A stretch of DNA of 64,000 nucleotides from Blattamonas nauphoetae (GCA_033064195.1 JARBJD010000068.1:186001-250000); one strand, 5' to 3'. Positions 51,427 to 62,757 are shown, counted from the stretch's first letter. The notes: generated from the letters alone by a model not told the origin. Program-made: numbers and translations.

Positions 51427-54181
51427 ATGACGAACGTAGAACCTTCCTCTCACTCTTCTAACCTCGACAGTAATAATCGTTTCACTGTCACAGCCGCCGA
51501 GAGCTATCCAATCGAAAAGTTCAACGATCTTCTCGCTTCAATGTCCAATGCAAACGAACATGATCCTCACCAATGCCTATTGTCTATCAAATCTCTTCTG
51601 CGGAGTGTGTTTTTCTATTTTTTCCCAATATTCTTCCTCTTGTTAGGATATTTAAATCACATGACCAAAGAACAACGAAATGATGTCCTTCATCGTGTAG
51701 GTGTCACGTTGTCTCAACGCGATTATCAAGTTCGCTATTTTCATTCATTTCTATCCTCATTTCATTCCTCCTTCTAATTCAGGACATCGATATTGGGATG
51801 CTCAACACAATTGGCCTGTTTCTCAGTTTTTGATTGTTTCAGCGACATCTGATGAAGAGTTGATCACTCTCCTCCACTCCTCAGAACTACCTCTTTCGAT
51901 TCTCAAACAGATCAAGCCCCATCACACTGATTATCATCAACTCGTCCAACTTTCCCAAATTTCTGAAATCTGTCCTCTGATCTCGATTCCAGCTCTCACA
52001 GAAGATCTTTCATCTTTTTTCCGAAATGTCATGTGCCACCTTGAATCATATCTCGGAAATAACAGAAAATATCGTCTGGACAATTTACTATTGCCGATGG
52101 ACATTCTCAACAATGAAATTCTTGCTTGTACGATCCTTGGCATTGATGGTACAGTTCTTGAAACTGTCGTGTCATGCCTCTCAACTTTTACGGAAACACT
52201 TTCTCGTCTGGAATGTACAGCTGACACGAAGCACTTCAATCATGACCTCATGCCAAAGATTGTTCAAATCTCACAAATATATACTGTTTGAATTCTCTTT
52301 GCCAATTCAATCTTCTCTTCAGGATCCAGTGGATAGAATTGCTGCCTCCTTCCACTTGTTGACTGACCAGGATCATCATCAATTTCGTGGTGATCTCACC
52401 AGTCGAGAGAATCTGATTTCTCAATGCCACCAACACACTGCAACATTTTTGAACGGTGTGTCATTTTGATCGTATTTCACTCTTTTCCATATCTTTCTCG
52501 GTTCATCTCTTCCCCAGCCCATCCCGACCTCATCGACTCGTTTCTCAAAGCAGTCGATCTCTCCAAAATTCACATCTACTACGATCGACACCTCAACCTC
52601 ATCTCCATACTCAGCCAGTCTTCCTCTCCTCTCTTCACCAAACTCTGCGAACCGCTCCTCGACCCAACGTTCCATCTCGACTTCTATTTCTCCCCTGATT
52701 CCTTCACCGACCCTGCCAGCTCCTTCTTCCGCATTGCCAGCTCAAACCCTTCCTTCTTCCACCGCTTTGTCGAGACGAACGCTTTCTCCATTCTGGACAT
52801 GGCCCTTTCAACTGCTCTGTGTGCAGTTCGAGTTGTGTCTGACAAGCCGTCTGAACCCCACTGTCTGGACTTTGGAAGAGCGACACAGAATTGGGTTGTA
52901 CTGCTCAAAGCGATGGCAGAAGCGAAGATGGATCTATCGCAGAGCAGCAAACACTTCAACTCGAATCCATCGTATCTTCTCACTCTCCTCGTTCTCTCCG
53001 CTGCGAGCACCAACGAAGACCTATCGACTGCTGCGGTGTCTGTCTTCTCCCATCTGTTTGGCCTGTCCACATCACACACCGAGGCACTCCTTTTCGCGAC
53101 TCCGACGACATTCCCTGTGAGTGATACGTTCGCTTCACAACGATCTCAGGAGTTGGAAGAATCAGATTGCATGCGAGTTGCTTCCCAATCGCTTTGTGCA
53201 GAAGCAGGTCGTTGTGTTGTGTTGGAGTCTCGCTCTGAAATCACGCTTGACGAGCATCATACTAACTTCGTGCGATTGCTTGGGATTCCATTCGCAGGAT
53301 GTCTTGTGAATGCACTTCACTCGACCACAACAATCCCTCACTCCTTCCCCTTCTTCTCTCCCGAGCTGTGCGCATTATCACAACAGCCAAGCGTGTGGAA
53401 CGACAGCAGTCAACCATCTGCGCTCCCGGCACTGACAATGCTGGCAGACATCGCAATCGACCGTGCCTATGGATTCGGGCTATATAAACTGAATTGCAGT
53501 CACCAAGACATGGAGAGAAGAGACACAGCCTGTGTCCATCTCTTCCCATTTCTTGGACCAGAATCACAAACCCAGTTTCTGTCATCGTTCAACTGGTTCG
53601 CCAGAGGTGTGCACCATCCTGTCCACAGCTCTCTCGATCGCATTGTGGAATGTTTGGTCGAGATGGCGACAGTGAATTCCTTCAACACTCCCATCGCCCT
53701 CCTCGCAGAAATGAAGAACGTGACTGAACTGCCCTTTTTCCACGATCCAGAAACTGCTCCTGTCAAAAACCTCACCACACGTGTCTCGCCATTCGAGAAG
53801 TCAATCACCGAGAGACTGAGAACCGCTGAGGGTGAGGAGAGATGGAAACTTCTGACGCAACTGGCTGTTGTTTCGAGAGGCGATCCCGGTTTTGTGGAAG
53901 AACGGATGAAAGCGGAGAATGACGCACAAGCACTTCTCATCCTGTCGATTCACACAATCCGATCCACTCCACGCCTCGATTTTCATCTCGACTCGAATCC
54001 AGATGCATTCGACCGCGTTGTCGAATTTACTGGTCGTTGTCACAATCTTCCGTTGGTTTCAGCAGCTCTGGCTCACATTGGAGACACTGCCGACAAAGAA
54101 GTCCGCCTGCCTCGCCATCAAATGTTGTTGAAAAATGACAAAATCATGGCTTTGAAAGACCTTGTCTTCAACAAGCTATAA
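51427..54181 (+). CDS. Six-exon helical-repeat protein
   Basis: Exons: 51427-51604, 51647-51729, 51783-51825, 51843-52285, 52323-52455, 52518-54181. They join into 847 codons with every junction in frame. Introns are 42, 53, 17, 37 and 62 nt, with GTGTGT, GTTCGC, GTTTTT, GTTTGA and GTGTGT donors and pyrimidine-rich acceptors ending in TAG or CAG. The 17-nt intron (51826-51842) is unusual. The alternative is one intron from GTGTCA at 51702 to 51782, giving GHRYWDAQHNW in place of GVTLSQRDYQDIDIGMLNT; the 17-nt model gives the more helix-like text. The protein is all-helical (DEELITLLHSSELPLSILKQ, LDRIVECLVEMATVNSF), ARM-like, with no catalytic motif. Its stop (TAA, 54179-54181) is followed one codon later by an in-frame ATG that opens the next gene, so the two may once have been one. 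Confidence 0.7.
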
Positions 54182-54184
54182 GAG

Positions 54185-56937
54185 ATGGCTGATCGGTGGC
54201 GAGGAGTGGAGGAGGGATGTGATGGTAAGAAGGCATGGGTCCATTGTGTCTGGTGGTTTTGAAAAGAGTCTGGCTCAACGGGTTCAATGTGTCTGGCGGT
54301 AGATTTCTGAAGAAATCTGGAATGTATCACAATATAGTTTTCATATATGGTAGTGATGAGATTCATAGAGAGGGTGTCGAAGGGACAGAACCACATAAAA
54401 GTCATGGAATGATGAAATTCGTCCTGTCAATGTTGATCTGAAAAAACCCCAGGTTTTGACTTTATGGATGGTGATTTTGAAAAATCATATGTTTATCACA
54501 TAATAATGTTCAAAACAGACAATAATCGAAATATAGTGAACCTACAAGTCCAATGAAGTGATAGTTATTAAGGATTTCGAATCGGAGCCTCACATTCTTG
54601 AAGGGCAGATCCTCCATTGACTGCTCCGCCTGTAGCAACAGTTGGGAAAATAGATGCCAAGAATGTAATCAATCGATTGTGTATGTTCCAACCCTCAGAT
54701 GCTCGACTTTTGGAGGTATCTCACCACCAGACACACTGGACCACCGCCAGACATATCGGACCACCACCAGATACAATGGACTTCGCCAGACACACTGGAC
54801 CCATGCCGGTAAGAATTACGAGATGACGTCGCTGATGGTTGATTCGTGTTTGAAAGTGTTTCAATTCATGATGAGCATCGAGTCGTTTGACCCAACACCA
54901 TTCATCGATGTTCTGGTCTCGCTCGCAGCAACGACAGACCTCTCTCTTCTTCACTTCATCCTACTTGCCCTGCAGCAGATCGAAGAGCGAACACGAAACA
55001 CCCCAACGCCATTCTCGATTTCCACAGCCACTGTTCCTTTCGGAGATGAGGACCAGGCATGGGTTCGGTACGTAGGTTGAAGTTCGGCATGTAGGTCAAA
55101 GGTTCGGAATGTAGGTCTGAGTTCGGCAGGTAGGTCATTGGGATGAAATGGATTGAGACGCATTTTTGGGTGTTGTGAAGATGAAATTGACGACATGTTT
55201 TACTGTTTGACTCTGATCTACTTGTTTTCAACTCGTTTTCACAAAAAAATGAGAGAGCAACAAATGAAGGAAGAGTGAAAGGGAACATATATTAAACATC
55301 GTATCAAAATGGTCGAGATTTGTGTGACTAATGTTGACGAAATATCCTTGATAGTCAGATCTGTCCACTTTCAAGTTGACTCGCTTTTCTATTTCTAGTC
55401 GTCAAACTGGATCATAAAACGGAAAATGCGGTTAATATGCTATAAATGAGTGACATTGAGGGTGAAAGTTAGGAATCGAGCAAGATATAGTGTCAAATCT
55501 GTGGATGATACAATGATCATCGATTCTGCTTCGACTATGTTGTACATCTCTTTTTTACATATTACATTCCCTTCAAATTCACCTTTAAGGCGTGATATTT
55601 CTATAATTCACATGATGAATTGACAATGAGAAAGAAAAACGAAATTTTGACCCATCACGAAAGTGTTTCGTTTTCATTTCTCATCTCTCCAATTTTCACT
55701 CATCATGTCGCAATCCTCCATTAAATCATCAATTAAATGTGAATATTTGACGTTTATTGTCAGTATCATCTCATAGGAACAGAAAAGTGACAAACTTTGA
55801 ATCAGCAGGTTGATCATCTGTTCCATCGAGTTGAATTTATGAATGGATGAAATTTTCAAATCGTGTGTATTTTCACCCTGGTCACTGTATCGTGATCTTT
55901 CTGCATTTTGAACTCTTCAATTTAGCATGAAAAAGGAGAAAGACCTACGATCCGAACTTCGACCTACCATCCGAACCCATGCCGAGGACCACTCCTCCAA
56001 CACCCAACAACCTCTCATCTCAATCGTCTCTTCCATCCTCCTCTCTGCCGGTTTCGACACACTGGAGTTTTTTGAACATCAAATTACCGTTCTGTTAAGC
56101 TCAGGACTTCCTCGAACTCTCTCTCAAACGAATCGGTTCATCAGGCCTTCTCAAGTTCTTCGGGGTCTGAATGGGAATCTGATTCTTGACATCAACAAAA
56201 GAATAGCTGAGACAGTCTGTCTGATGTTGGAGGAAACCAGACAAAATTCAAACACAACTCTGACCGCTTTCGATCCCTTTGGAATCAGGTTCGATTTGAA
56301 CAACAAACGCACAACACCACAACAGCTCTTCATCGCTCTCCACAGAACAATCCTTCCACACCCCAAGGATTGGATCTCTGCTTCCACACTAATTTCACTC
56401 GCTCCTTTCCTCACTCGAATTCTCAAAGTAGTCGTGCATTCCTCGCCAGAAAGTACGATATTTCAATCAGATCAGGACGAACACTCACGACTCGTTCAGG
56501 TCTTCCTCTCTCTCTTTCAGTCTCTCATCGACACAGAACAGACGGCCACTCTCTCCACACTTCCTCTTTCCTCTCTTCTCTCCATCCTCTCCATCGCTCT
56601 TGTTCGTCTGGATCTGATCCCCTCCGAACAGGAACATCAACACAATTTCTCCATCTTCTTCTCACATCGGCAGAATCGGTTCAATCATCAAGTCAAACAC
56701 GTTGTGCATGCCTTGTTTGAGGAAGGAATGGAAGACAGAAGCGAGATCGCTCGTAATTCATTCTCGGCGGTCTTTCTGAACGATTGGAAAGGAGCAAATG
56801 CACCCAACCTTGTCGATCTCTCTCAAGATGCTGATCAATGGGATGATGAAGACTTCGATGATTTTGAGAACCAGTGGTTAATTCAAGACGAATCATTCGA
56901 TGAAAGTGATAGTGATGAGTTTGACGATGTTTTGTGA
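54185..56937 (+). CDS. Helical-repeat gene carrying two transposon insertions
   Basis: Host pieces are 54185-54231, 54816-55055 and 55992-56937. Omitting each insert and one copy of its target duplication, they read in a single frame of 410 residues (MADRWRGVEEGCDGKNYEMT onward, through FGDEDHSSNTQQPLIS, to an acidic end DDEDFDDFENQW and DSDEFDDVL). The text has helical repeats and the family ending HALFEEGMEDRSE. The gene can also be read with the inserts treated as introns: exons 54185-54224, 54731-55067 and 55926-56937 join in frame into 462 residues, keeping a few residues encoded by element ends. Which form is expressed cannot be told from sequence. No signal peptide or membrane span. 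It starts three bases after the stop of the preceding family member and in the same frame. Function unknown. Confidence 0.55.
54232..54807 (+). mobile_element. MITE with GGCATGGGTCC ends, 8-bp target duplication
   Basis: 576 bp. Left end GGCATGGGTCCATTGTGTCT is matched by the reverse complement of the right end, GGCATGGGTCCAGTGTGTCT. The insert is flanked by GGTAAGAA on both sides (54224-54231 and 54808-54815). The right subterminal region is an array of about four 19-20 bp units of the type GTCCANTGTGTCTGGYGGTG, and the left has two degenerate units. There is no transposase frame, so it is non-autonomous. The 8-bp duplication fits hAT-like or P-like transposition, but the superfamily cannot be fixed. 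It lies in coding sequence near the gene's 5' end. Confidence 0.85.
55056..55983 (+). mobile_element. MITE with GGCATGGGTTCGG ends, 8-bp target duplication
   Basis: 928 bp. The terminal inverted repeat is about 32 bp with four mismatches (GGCATGGGTTCGG, then TAGGT.GAAGTTCGG). Target duplications GAGGACCA lie at 55048-55055 and 55984-55991. Four direct units of the type GTTCGGNNNGTAGGTC (19-20 bp) follow the left end (55064-55140), and about two units sit in the right end. The interior is AT-rich with no coding frame. It shares the first nine bases GGCATGGGT, the 8-bp duplication and the subterminal array layout with the element at 54232, so I place both in one family with diverged arrays. Confidence 0.9.
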
Positions 56938-57162
56938 TTCTTCCGTTTCATTGAATTCTGTTTCTACTTGGGCACCTTGACTTTTTGATAACAAGTAATC
57001 TCAAGTGTGTTTTCTAAGTCGTTACGAAGAAATAACACATCACGATTGTTCTATCTTGGACACGTCTCGTGTATTTCTCCATTCCAATCCTCGTTATTAC
57101 GAATATTCAAATGGTTTATGCTATCTGAAGTGTTTAATGATGGTCTCCTTCTGTCAGAGCCA
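56938..57162. other. Short convergent intergenic
   Basis: 225 bp between two converging genes. Nothing recognised. Confidence 0.5.
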
Positions 57163-60100
57163 TCACGAATTAAAACCAAGTACCGCTCTGAATAGTCTCA
57201 ACAAACGGTGCAGTTTTTGACTGACATCCGCCTCAATCCCCACCACTCGCAGTTCGATGGCGTCGTCCCATCCGTCTTCTCTCAAAAGCACTGCTCGTCT
57301 CTTCTCCCGCTCTCGTTTGTCTCGATTCCATTCTTGTGTTCTGTTTCCGAAGCTCCGGAAGACAATCCGAAAGTTGTCTTCGTTCTCCATCTCGACCATC
57401 GTTCGTGTTTCCCATTTCACAAGTTCAGACACAAAGTCGGCATCGTGTTCGTCTGATCGAAGTTCCATGTTTTTGATGTGATTGTGCACGAGGCAGAGGC
57501 GACTCGTGAGTTCATTTTTGTGTGATTCGTCCAGTATGAGTTTGTCCGAATTGTGGAAGATGAATGTGAGGAATTGTTTGGCTGGCTCGAACACAGAAAC
57601 ACGAATGAGAGGATATCGTTTGAATCGTGCCTCTTCGGAGTCTCCAATCGGTTCACACATACAGGCGATGAATGTTGTGAGGTGAAGAAAAGTTTTTGAC
57701 TCGGAGAGAGGAAGAGAAACAAAATCGACAGTTTCAAACATCCGCCCAACCATGTTCTCCATGATAAACTTTGTCTTCATTGACGGATAGTGAAAAATGA
57801 TGTTTGTGATGGCGTTGATGGTGTTTCTTCTGATGGCTTGACGATGGAGCTTGATTGGTTTGAGAATGAGGTCAGGGAAGGAGGGATCGTCGAGGACGAT
57901 TGTTTGGAAGGATGATTTGTGAGGCTCGGTGATCTTGAAGGTCAAATTGATGAAGAAACACCATCCGTTGTTCACAAAGTTGTGGCATTCATCTCGAAGG
58001 TGTTTGAGAGAGTGTTTTATTTGAATACGAGCTCCAGAAGGAAATGATGTTGTTGGAGAAGAGTTGGAGGGAAGAGAAGCGAAGAGCTTGTCGATATTCG
58101 AAATGTTGGTAAGAATCGTTTGGAGGGACTCTTTCACAAAGAGAATGAAGTCTTGGATGATCTGTGAATCAACCTGAAAGAATGAAGAATGATGAAGAAT
58201 GACCAAAAGAGTGAAAACACACTTCGATTGGCGGAGTGGCTTTCAAAAGAGAAGTTGGGATTAGAAACGAATATGAATAGAGGTTAAGGGAATATTGGAC
58301 TATGTCAGAATCATGTTTCTCGAATTTATAGAATTTTGGGAGAACCCTCTGGAATTCTGAGAACACGGTGTGTTGTTTCTTTGTCAGAGCGGCCAGGAAC
58401 GAGAGACCAGAATATTGTTGGTGTGGGGAAGACGATGGGAAGATGGGTGAGGGGAGACGAGTGAGAGCAGATGGATCCCGTTCGATGATTGTTTGGAGAG
58501 TGAATATAGGGGGTTTACTAAGTATGTCCCCTCGAGTTTTCTCGCTGTCGACCAGGTCAATTGAGTTAATTTTTTGTCAAGAGTCTTACACTGAGTCAAT
58601 TCATATTTTAAGCAAAGATTTTCAATATCGTATTCATTAAGTCACTCAAATCGCACAAATCTCAAAATGATTCACTGATTTTTCATTCTATGTGAAACGA
58701 TAGCTGTGTCAAACTTCTAATTGGAGTGATTATCACCTTTTTCTCTTGATTTTTGCTCTAAACATGCAAAAAAGTCAGATAGATTCGCTGATCTGGTCGA
58801 AACAGTGGATTTCGTTCTGACATCACTCGAATGTTTGTTCAACTCATTTGACTCTATGAATCACCTATTTTATCCTCTTTAAAAATAGGTGAAGTTATGA
58901 ATTAGAAGAAAAGGACCTTTGATCGCAGTCTCTGGCACTCTTTTTGATTTCTCACGGCAAAACTCTAACCAAGAATGCAAAAAGTTACATTTGAGGAAAC
59001 GTGTGAAGTTTCACGTTTTTCCAGAAATTCCATCTCATTCTTTACACTTCAACACAGTACTATCAGAATCGAAGTCTTGTGAGAATCACTCTGGAAAGTG
59101 AACGAGATCAGATTTGAATCGACTCTCTGATGAAGAATGACAAACTTTCCTTGTTTTAACCTCACTTTTAGAATGTATTGGACGATAGACATCTGTCATG
59201 TTGTCCTGTCATGATTGTCAAGGATCCTCCGGTTCTCTCCAACCAAGATGATATTCACACAAAGTTCGAGAATTCATGCTGAAGTCATCTCATTAAACCA
59301 GTTCTCTCATTCTTTTCATCAATCAATGAGTGAATCTGTGAAAACAAAGCAGGAGGAGACATGAAAAAGATAGATTTTCGTGAATAAAGCAATATTGAAG
59401 TAAAATTCGAACTTTAGTCTGTCCGCTGGCTCGGTGTAAGCTCCTGCCTGGTCTTGTTTTCCATCTTCACTCACTGTATATGTAGAAAACCTGAGGGGAC
59501 ATAATTAGTACACCCCCTATATTGACCTGGTGCAGATTCTGAGATGAGGGAAGAGAGAAATGCGAGCCAACGTGGTGAGTACTGCTGATAGAGGTGATTC
59601 CGTCCCGATGTTCCTGAACGTGGAAATGATCAAGTCCTTCTGTTGGAGAAAAAGTGATTTAACGATTTCGGGTTCGAAGAAGAGTGATTCCATGCAAGAA
59701 CAACACTGACAACAAATGAAAATGAAACAAGGAATCAACACACTGATTCCAATGCAGGACATATCGACCAATTTCCAAAGTTGGTGAGGATGAAAGATGG
59801 GATTTCAGAGGAAAGCGACGATCGAACGAACAATGGCGATTTTGAGTCTGAAAGAAAGGAAGATAGACATCCATCATCAACACAAAGAAAGTCACAAACA
59901 CAGAATTTCAATCAATTTCATCAGTTCAGCCTGAAAGTGAGAATGAACAAAAGTGAGAAGGAAAGACCACAAGTCCAGATGAGTGTGCTCCACGACACAA
60001 TGGAGTCATAAATGGACACCAACCAGTAAAAAGGTAATCCGGCCCACTTCCTGAAACACATCCGAAATCGTTGGAGAGAAAGCGGTCTAGAAAAAAAAAT

Positions 60101-60340
60101 CACACACCAGAGGCCAGTGTCTGCAACTGTGAAAGTGCTCCAACAACAATCTCTTCGTCATCACATTGAAGGGTTTCTAGAAGTGAGAAGATGTTTGACT
60201 TCAGGATCGAATGGAAGCGGTGAGGAGAAGAGAGTTCAAACCAGATTCCATCCAGGTGAATTAATCGGATGATTTCGGGACTGATCCCCAGCCAGTTTGG
60301 AGGGTGGGACAGTTTTTCTTCGAGTGACCTTCAGTTTCAT
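57163..60340 (-). pseudogene. Six-exon helical-repeat gene, copy 1, interrupted
   Basis: Tandem paralogue of the gene at 60566-62757, with matching intron positions. Exons (minus strand): 60340-60242, 60198-60108, 60050-59968, 59930-59896, 59847-58223 (interrupted) and 58173-57163. Introns are 43, 57, 37, 48 and 49 nt. It starts MKLKVTRRKTVPPSK. Exon 5 differs from the intact copy in two ways. TGA at 59805-59807 replaces the Trp codon of FLWDPL, and a 1,013-bp transposon sits at a TA at 59520-59521. The remaining text is well conserved (LIRVSVFEPAKQFLTFIFHNSDKL, NMELRSDEHDADFVSELVKWE), so inactivation is recent or one or both lesions are tolerated. Helical-repeat fold; no known function. Confidence 0.65.
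58507..59519. mobile_element. Tc1/mariner-like MITE at a TA target
   Basis: 1,013 bp. The right end read in reverse, TAGGGGGTGTACTAATTATG, matches the left end TAGGGGGTTTACTAAGTATG. Similarity runs about 36 bp with four mismatches (through TCCCCTC and GTTTTCT). TA flanks it at 58505-58506 and 59520-59521. Removing it and one TA gives TCAATATTCACTC, which aligns with the intact paralogue and keeps the frame. The GGGGGTGTACTAATTATG type of end and TA duplication are typical of Tc1/mariner. There is no transposase frame; it is non-autonomous. Confidence 0.85.
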
Positions 60341-60565
60341 TTCTGACTGAGTCTCTGAAAAAAAAGTGTTGGTCTGATCGTTCCTTCAGTCGAAGATTGA
60401 TTTAAATGGTTGATAAGAGTGAGGGATTGTCAGAAACTCCACCGCCTCCAACCGGAAGACAATTATTTTTCAGATTGGTGTTAGGATCAAAGATGAAACA
60501 TGGATAAGTGTTGTTGATATAAGAAGTGAAAAGCAACGAATGTCTACCCGACAGACGACTAACAA

Positions 60566-62757
60566 TTACCAGAACACGTCCGCATTGAATGCCAGCTCGC
60601 TTCGGAATGATTTCGCAGAATCTTGAAATCCCTGATTGGCATCCGTATCGATCCCCACCACTCGCAGTTCGAAGGCGTCGTCCCATCCTTCTTCTCTCAA
60701 AAGAAATTCTCGTCTCTTCTGCCGCTCTCGTTTGTCTCGATTCCATTCTTGTGTTCTGTTTAACATGGTCTGGAATACAGTTCGAAAGTATTCTTCGTTC
60801 TCCATCTCGACCGTTTGTCGCACTTCCCATTTCACAAGTTCAGACACAAAGTCGGCATCGTGTTCGTCTGATCGAAGCTCCATGTTTTTGAGGTGACGTT
60901 GGATTAAGCAGATACACTTATTGAACAGATTTCTGTCTTCTTCCTTCAGGATGAGTTTGTCCGAGTTGTGGAACATGAATGTGATGAATGGTTTGGCTGG
61001 TTCGAGCACAGAAACACGAATGAGACGATAGTGTTCGAAGCGTGCGTCTTCATCGTCTCCAATCGGACATAACATGTTGGTTAAGAATGCTGTGAGTTCG
61101 AAGAGTGTTTTGGACTCGGAGAGAGGAAGATAATTAAAATTAACTGTTTCAAACATCCTCCCAACAAGATTCGCAGTCATTAACTCTTCCTTGAATAATG
61201 GGAAGGTGCCAGTGATGTTTCTGAGGGCCAGAAGGGAGCGTCTTCTGATTGATTCGTGGTTGAGCTTGAGAGAGTCGATGATGAGGTCAGGTATTGATGG
61301 ATCGTCGAGGAGGATTGTTTTGAAGGAAGGTCTGTGGGGATTTCCGATTGAATAGGTTAGATCGACGATGAAACTCCATCCATTGCTCACGAAGTCTTCA
61401 CACTGATTTCGAAGATGATTCAGTGAAACAATCATTTGTGAGTCATCTCCAGAAACCAGTGGAGTGGTTGGAGAAGAGTCGGAGGGAAGAGAAGCGATGA
61501 GATTGTCGATGTTTGAGATGTCAGTGAGAATCGTTTGGAGGGACTCTTTCACAAAGAGAATCAATTCTCGGATGATCTGCGAATCAACCTGAAATAATGA
61601 AGAATGATCAGAAATGACCAAAAGAGTGAACACACTTTTTTTCGTGGAGTGGCATTCATAAGGAAGATTGGGATGTAAAATGAAGTCCAACAGAAATAAA
61701 GTGAACGCGTGGCTTTGTAAGGATCATCTTTCGTAAGCTGGACGTATTGTGGGAGGTCGGAAGGATCGTTTGGGAGAACTCTTTGGAATTCGGAGAAGAC
61801 AGCTCGGAGTTTCTTTGTCAGAGCGGCCAGGAACGAGAGACCAGAATATTGTTGGTGTGGGGAAGACGATTGGAAGATGGGTGATGGAAGAAGTTTGTGA
61901 GCAGATGGATCACTTTCGATAATCTTGTAAAGAGCCAGGATGGACTTGTGGCTGCTTCTGAGAGGACGAAAGAGAGAAATCCGAGCTAAAGCGGTCAGGA
62001 CTGCTGGTGGAGCTAATTCCGTCCCGATTTTGTCGAATGTGGAAGAAATGAGGGTATCACGTTGAAAGAAAAGTGAGTTGACGATTTCGGGTTCGAAGAA
62101 AAGTGATTCCATGCAAGAACAGCACTGACAACAAATGAAGAAGAGGAAAAATATCAATATACTGATTCCAATGCAGGGTAAGTCGACCAATTTCCAAAGT
62201 GGGTGAGGACGAAAGAGGGGATCCCAGAGGAAAGCGATGAGCGAATGAACGATGGCGACTTTGAGTCTGAAAGAAAGGAAACGAAAAATCATCAACACAA
62301 AGAAGAAAAATACAAACATAGAATCTCAATCAGTTTCATCAGTTCTGCCTGAAAGTGAGAATGAACAAAAGTGAAAAAGAAACACCAGAAGTCCTGATGA
62401 ACGTGTTCCGCGACAAAGTGGAGACAGGAATGGACACCAATCATCGAAACTGTCAACCGACCCACTTTCTGAAACACATACAAAACAGGCAGCACAGAAT
62501 AGATGAAGAAACACCATCGCACACCAGAGGCCACCTTCTGCAACTCCCGGAGTGTTTCAACAACAGCATCTTCTTGATTGCTTTTCAGAACTCTCAGAAG
62601 TGAGGAGATATTTGACTGATGGATTGAATAGAAGGAATGATTAAAAGAGAAGGAAAACTGGATTCGATTCGGGTGAACTTATCGAAGGAGTTTGGGGTGG
62701 TTCCCCAGACTCTTCGGAGGGTGTGACCGGTTTCCTTCGAAAGAAGAACAGCTTCAT
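60566..62757 (-). CDS. Six-exon helical-repeat protein, copy 2 (intact)
   Basis: Exons (minus strand): 62757-62659, 62615-62525, 62468-62386, 62348-62314, 62266-61636 and 61588-60566. They join in frame into 653 residues. Introns are 43, 56, 37, 47 and 47 nt, all GT-AG, with donors such as GTTTTC, GTGTGC, GTGTTT and GTATTT. The model is supported by the tandem paralogue, which has the same five intron positions. The protein begins MKLFFFRRKPVTPSEESGEP, then SNISSLLRVLKSNQEDAVVE and a hydrophobic stretch at about residues 134-151 (IGISILIFFLFFICC) followed by a Cys-rich run. Amphipathic helices with the well-conserved blocks FVKESLQTILTDISNID and MELRSDEHDADFVSELVKWE follow. The hydrophobic stretch may be a buried repeat helix or a membrane span. 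No catalytic motif. Function unknown. Confidence 0.8.

Noticed and set aside
51702-51782. Single longer intron in place of two introns in the 51427 gene
   Set aside because: It keeps the frame but gives GHRYWDAQHNWPVSQF, which fits a helical repeat less well than the two-intron text. Kept as the alternative, not excluded.
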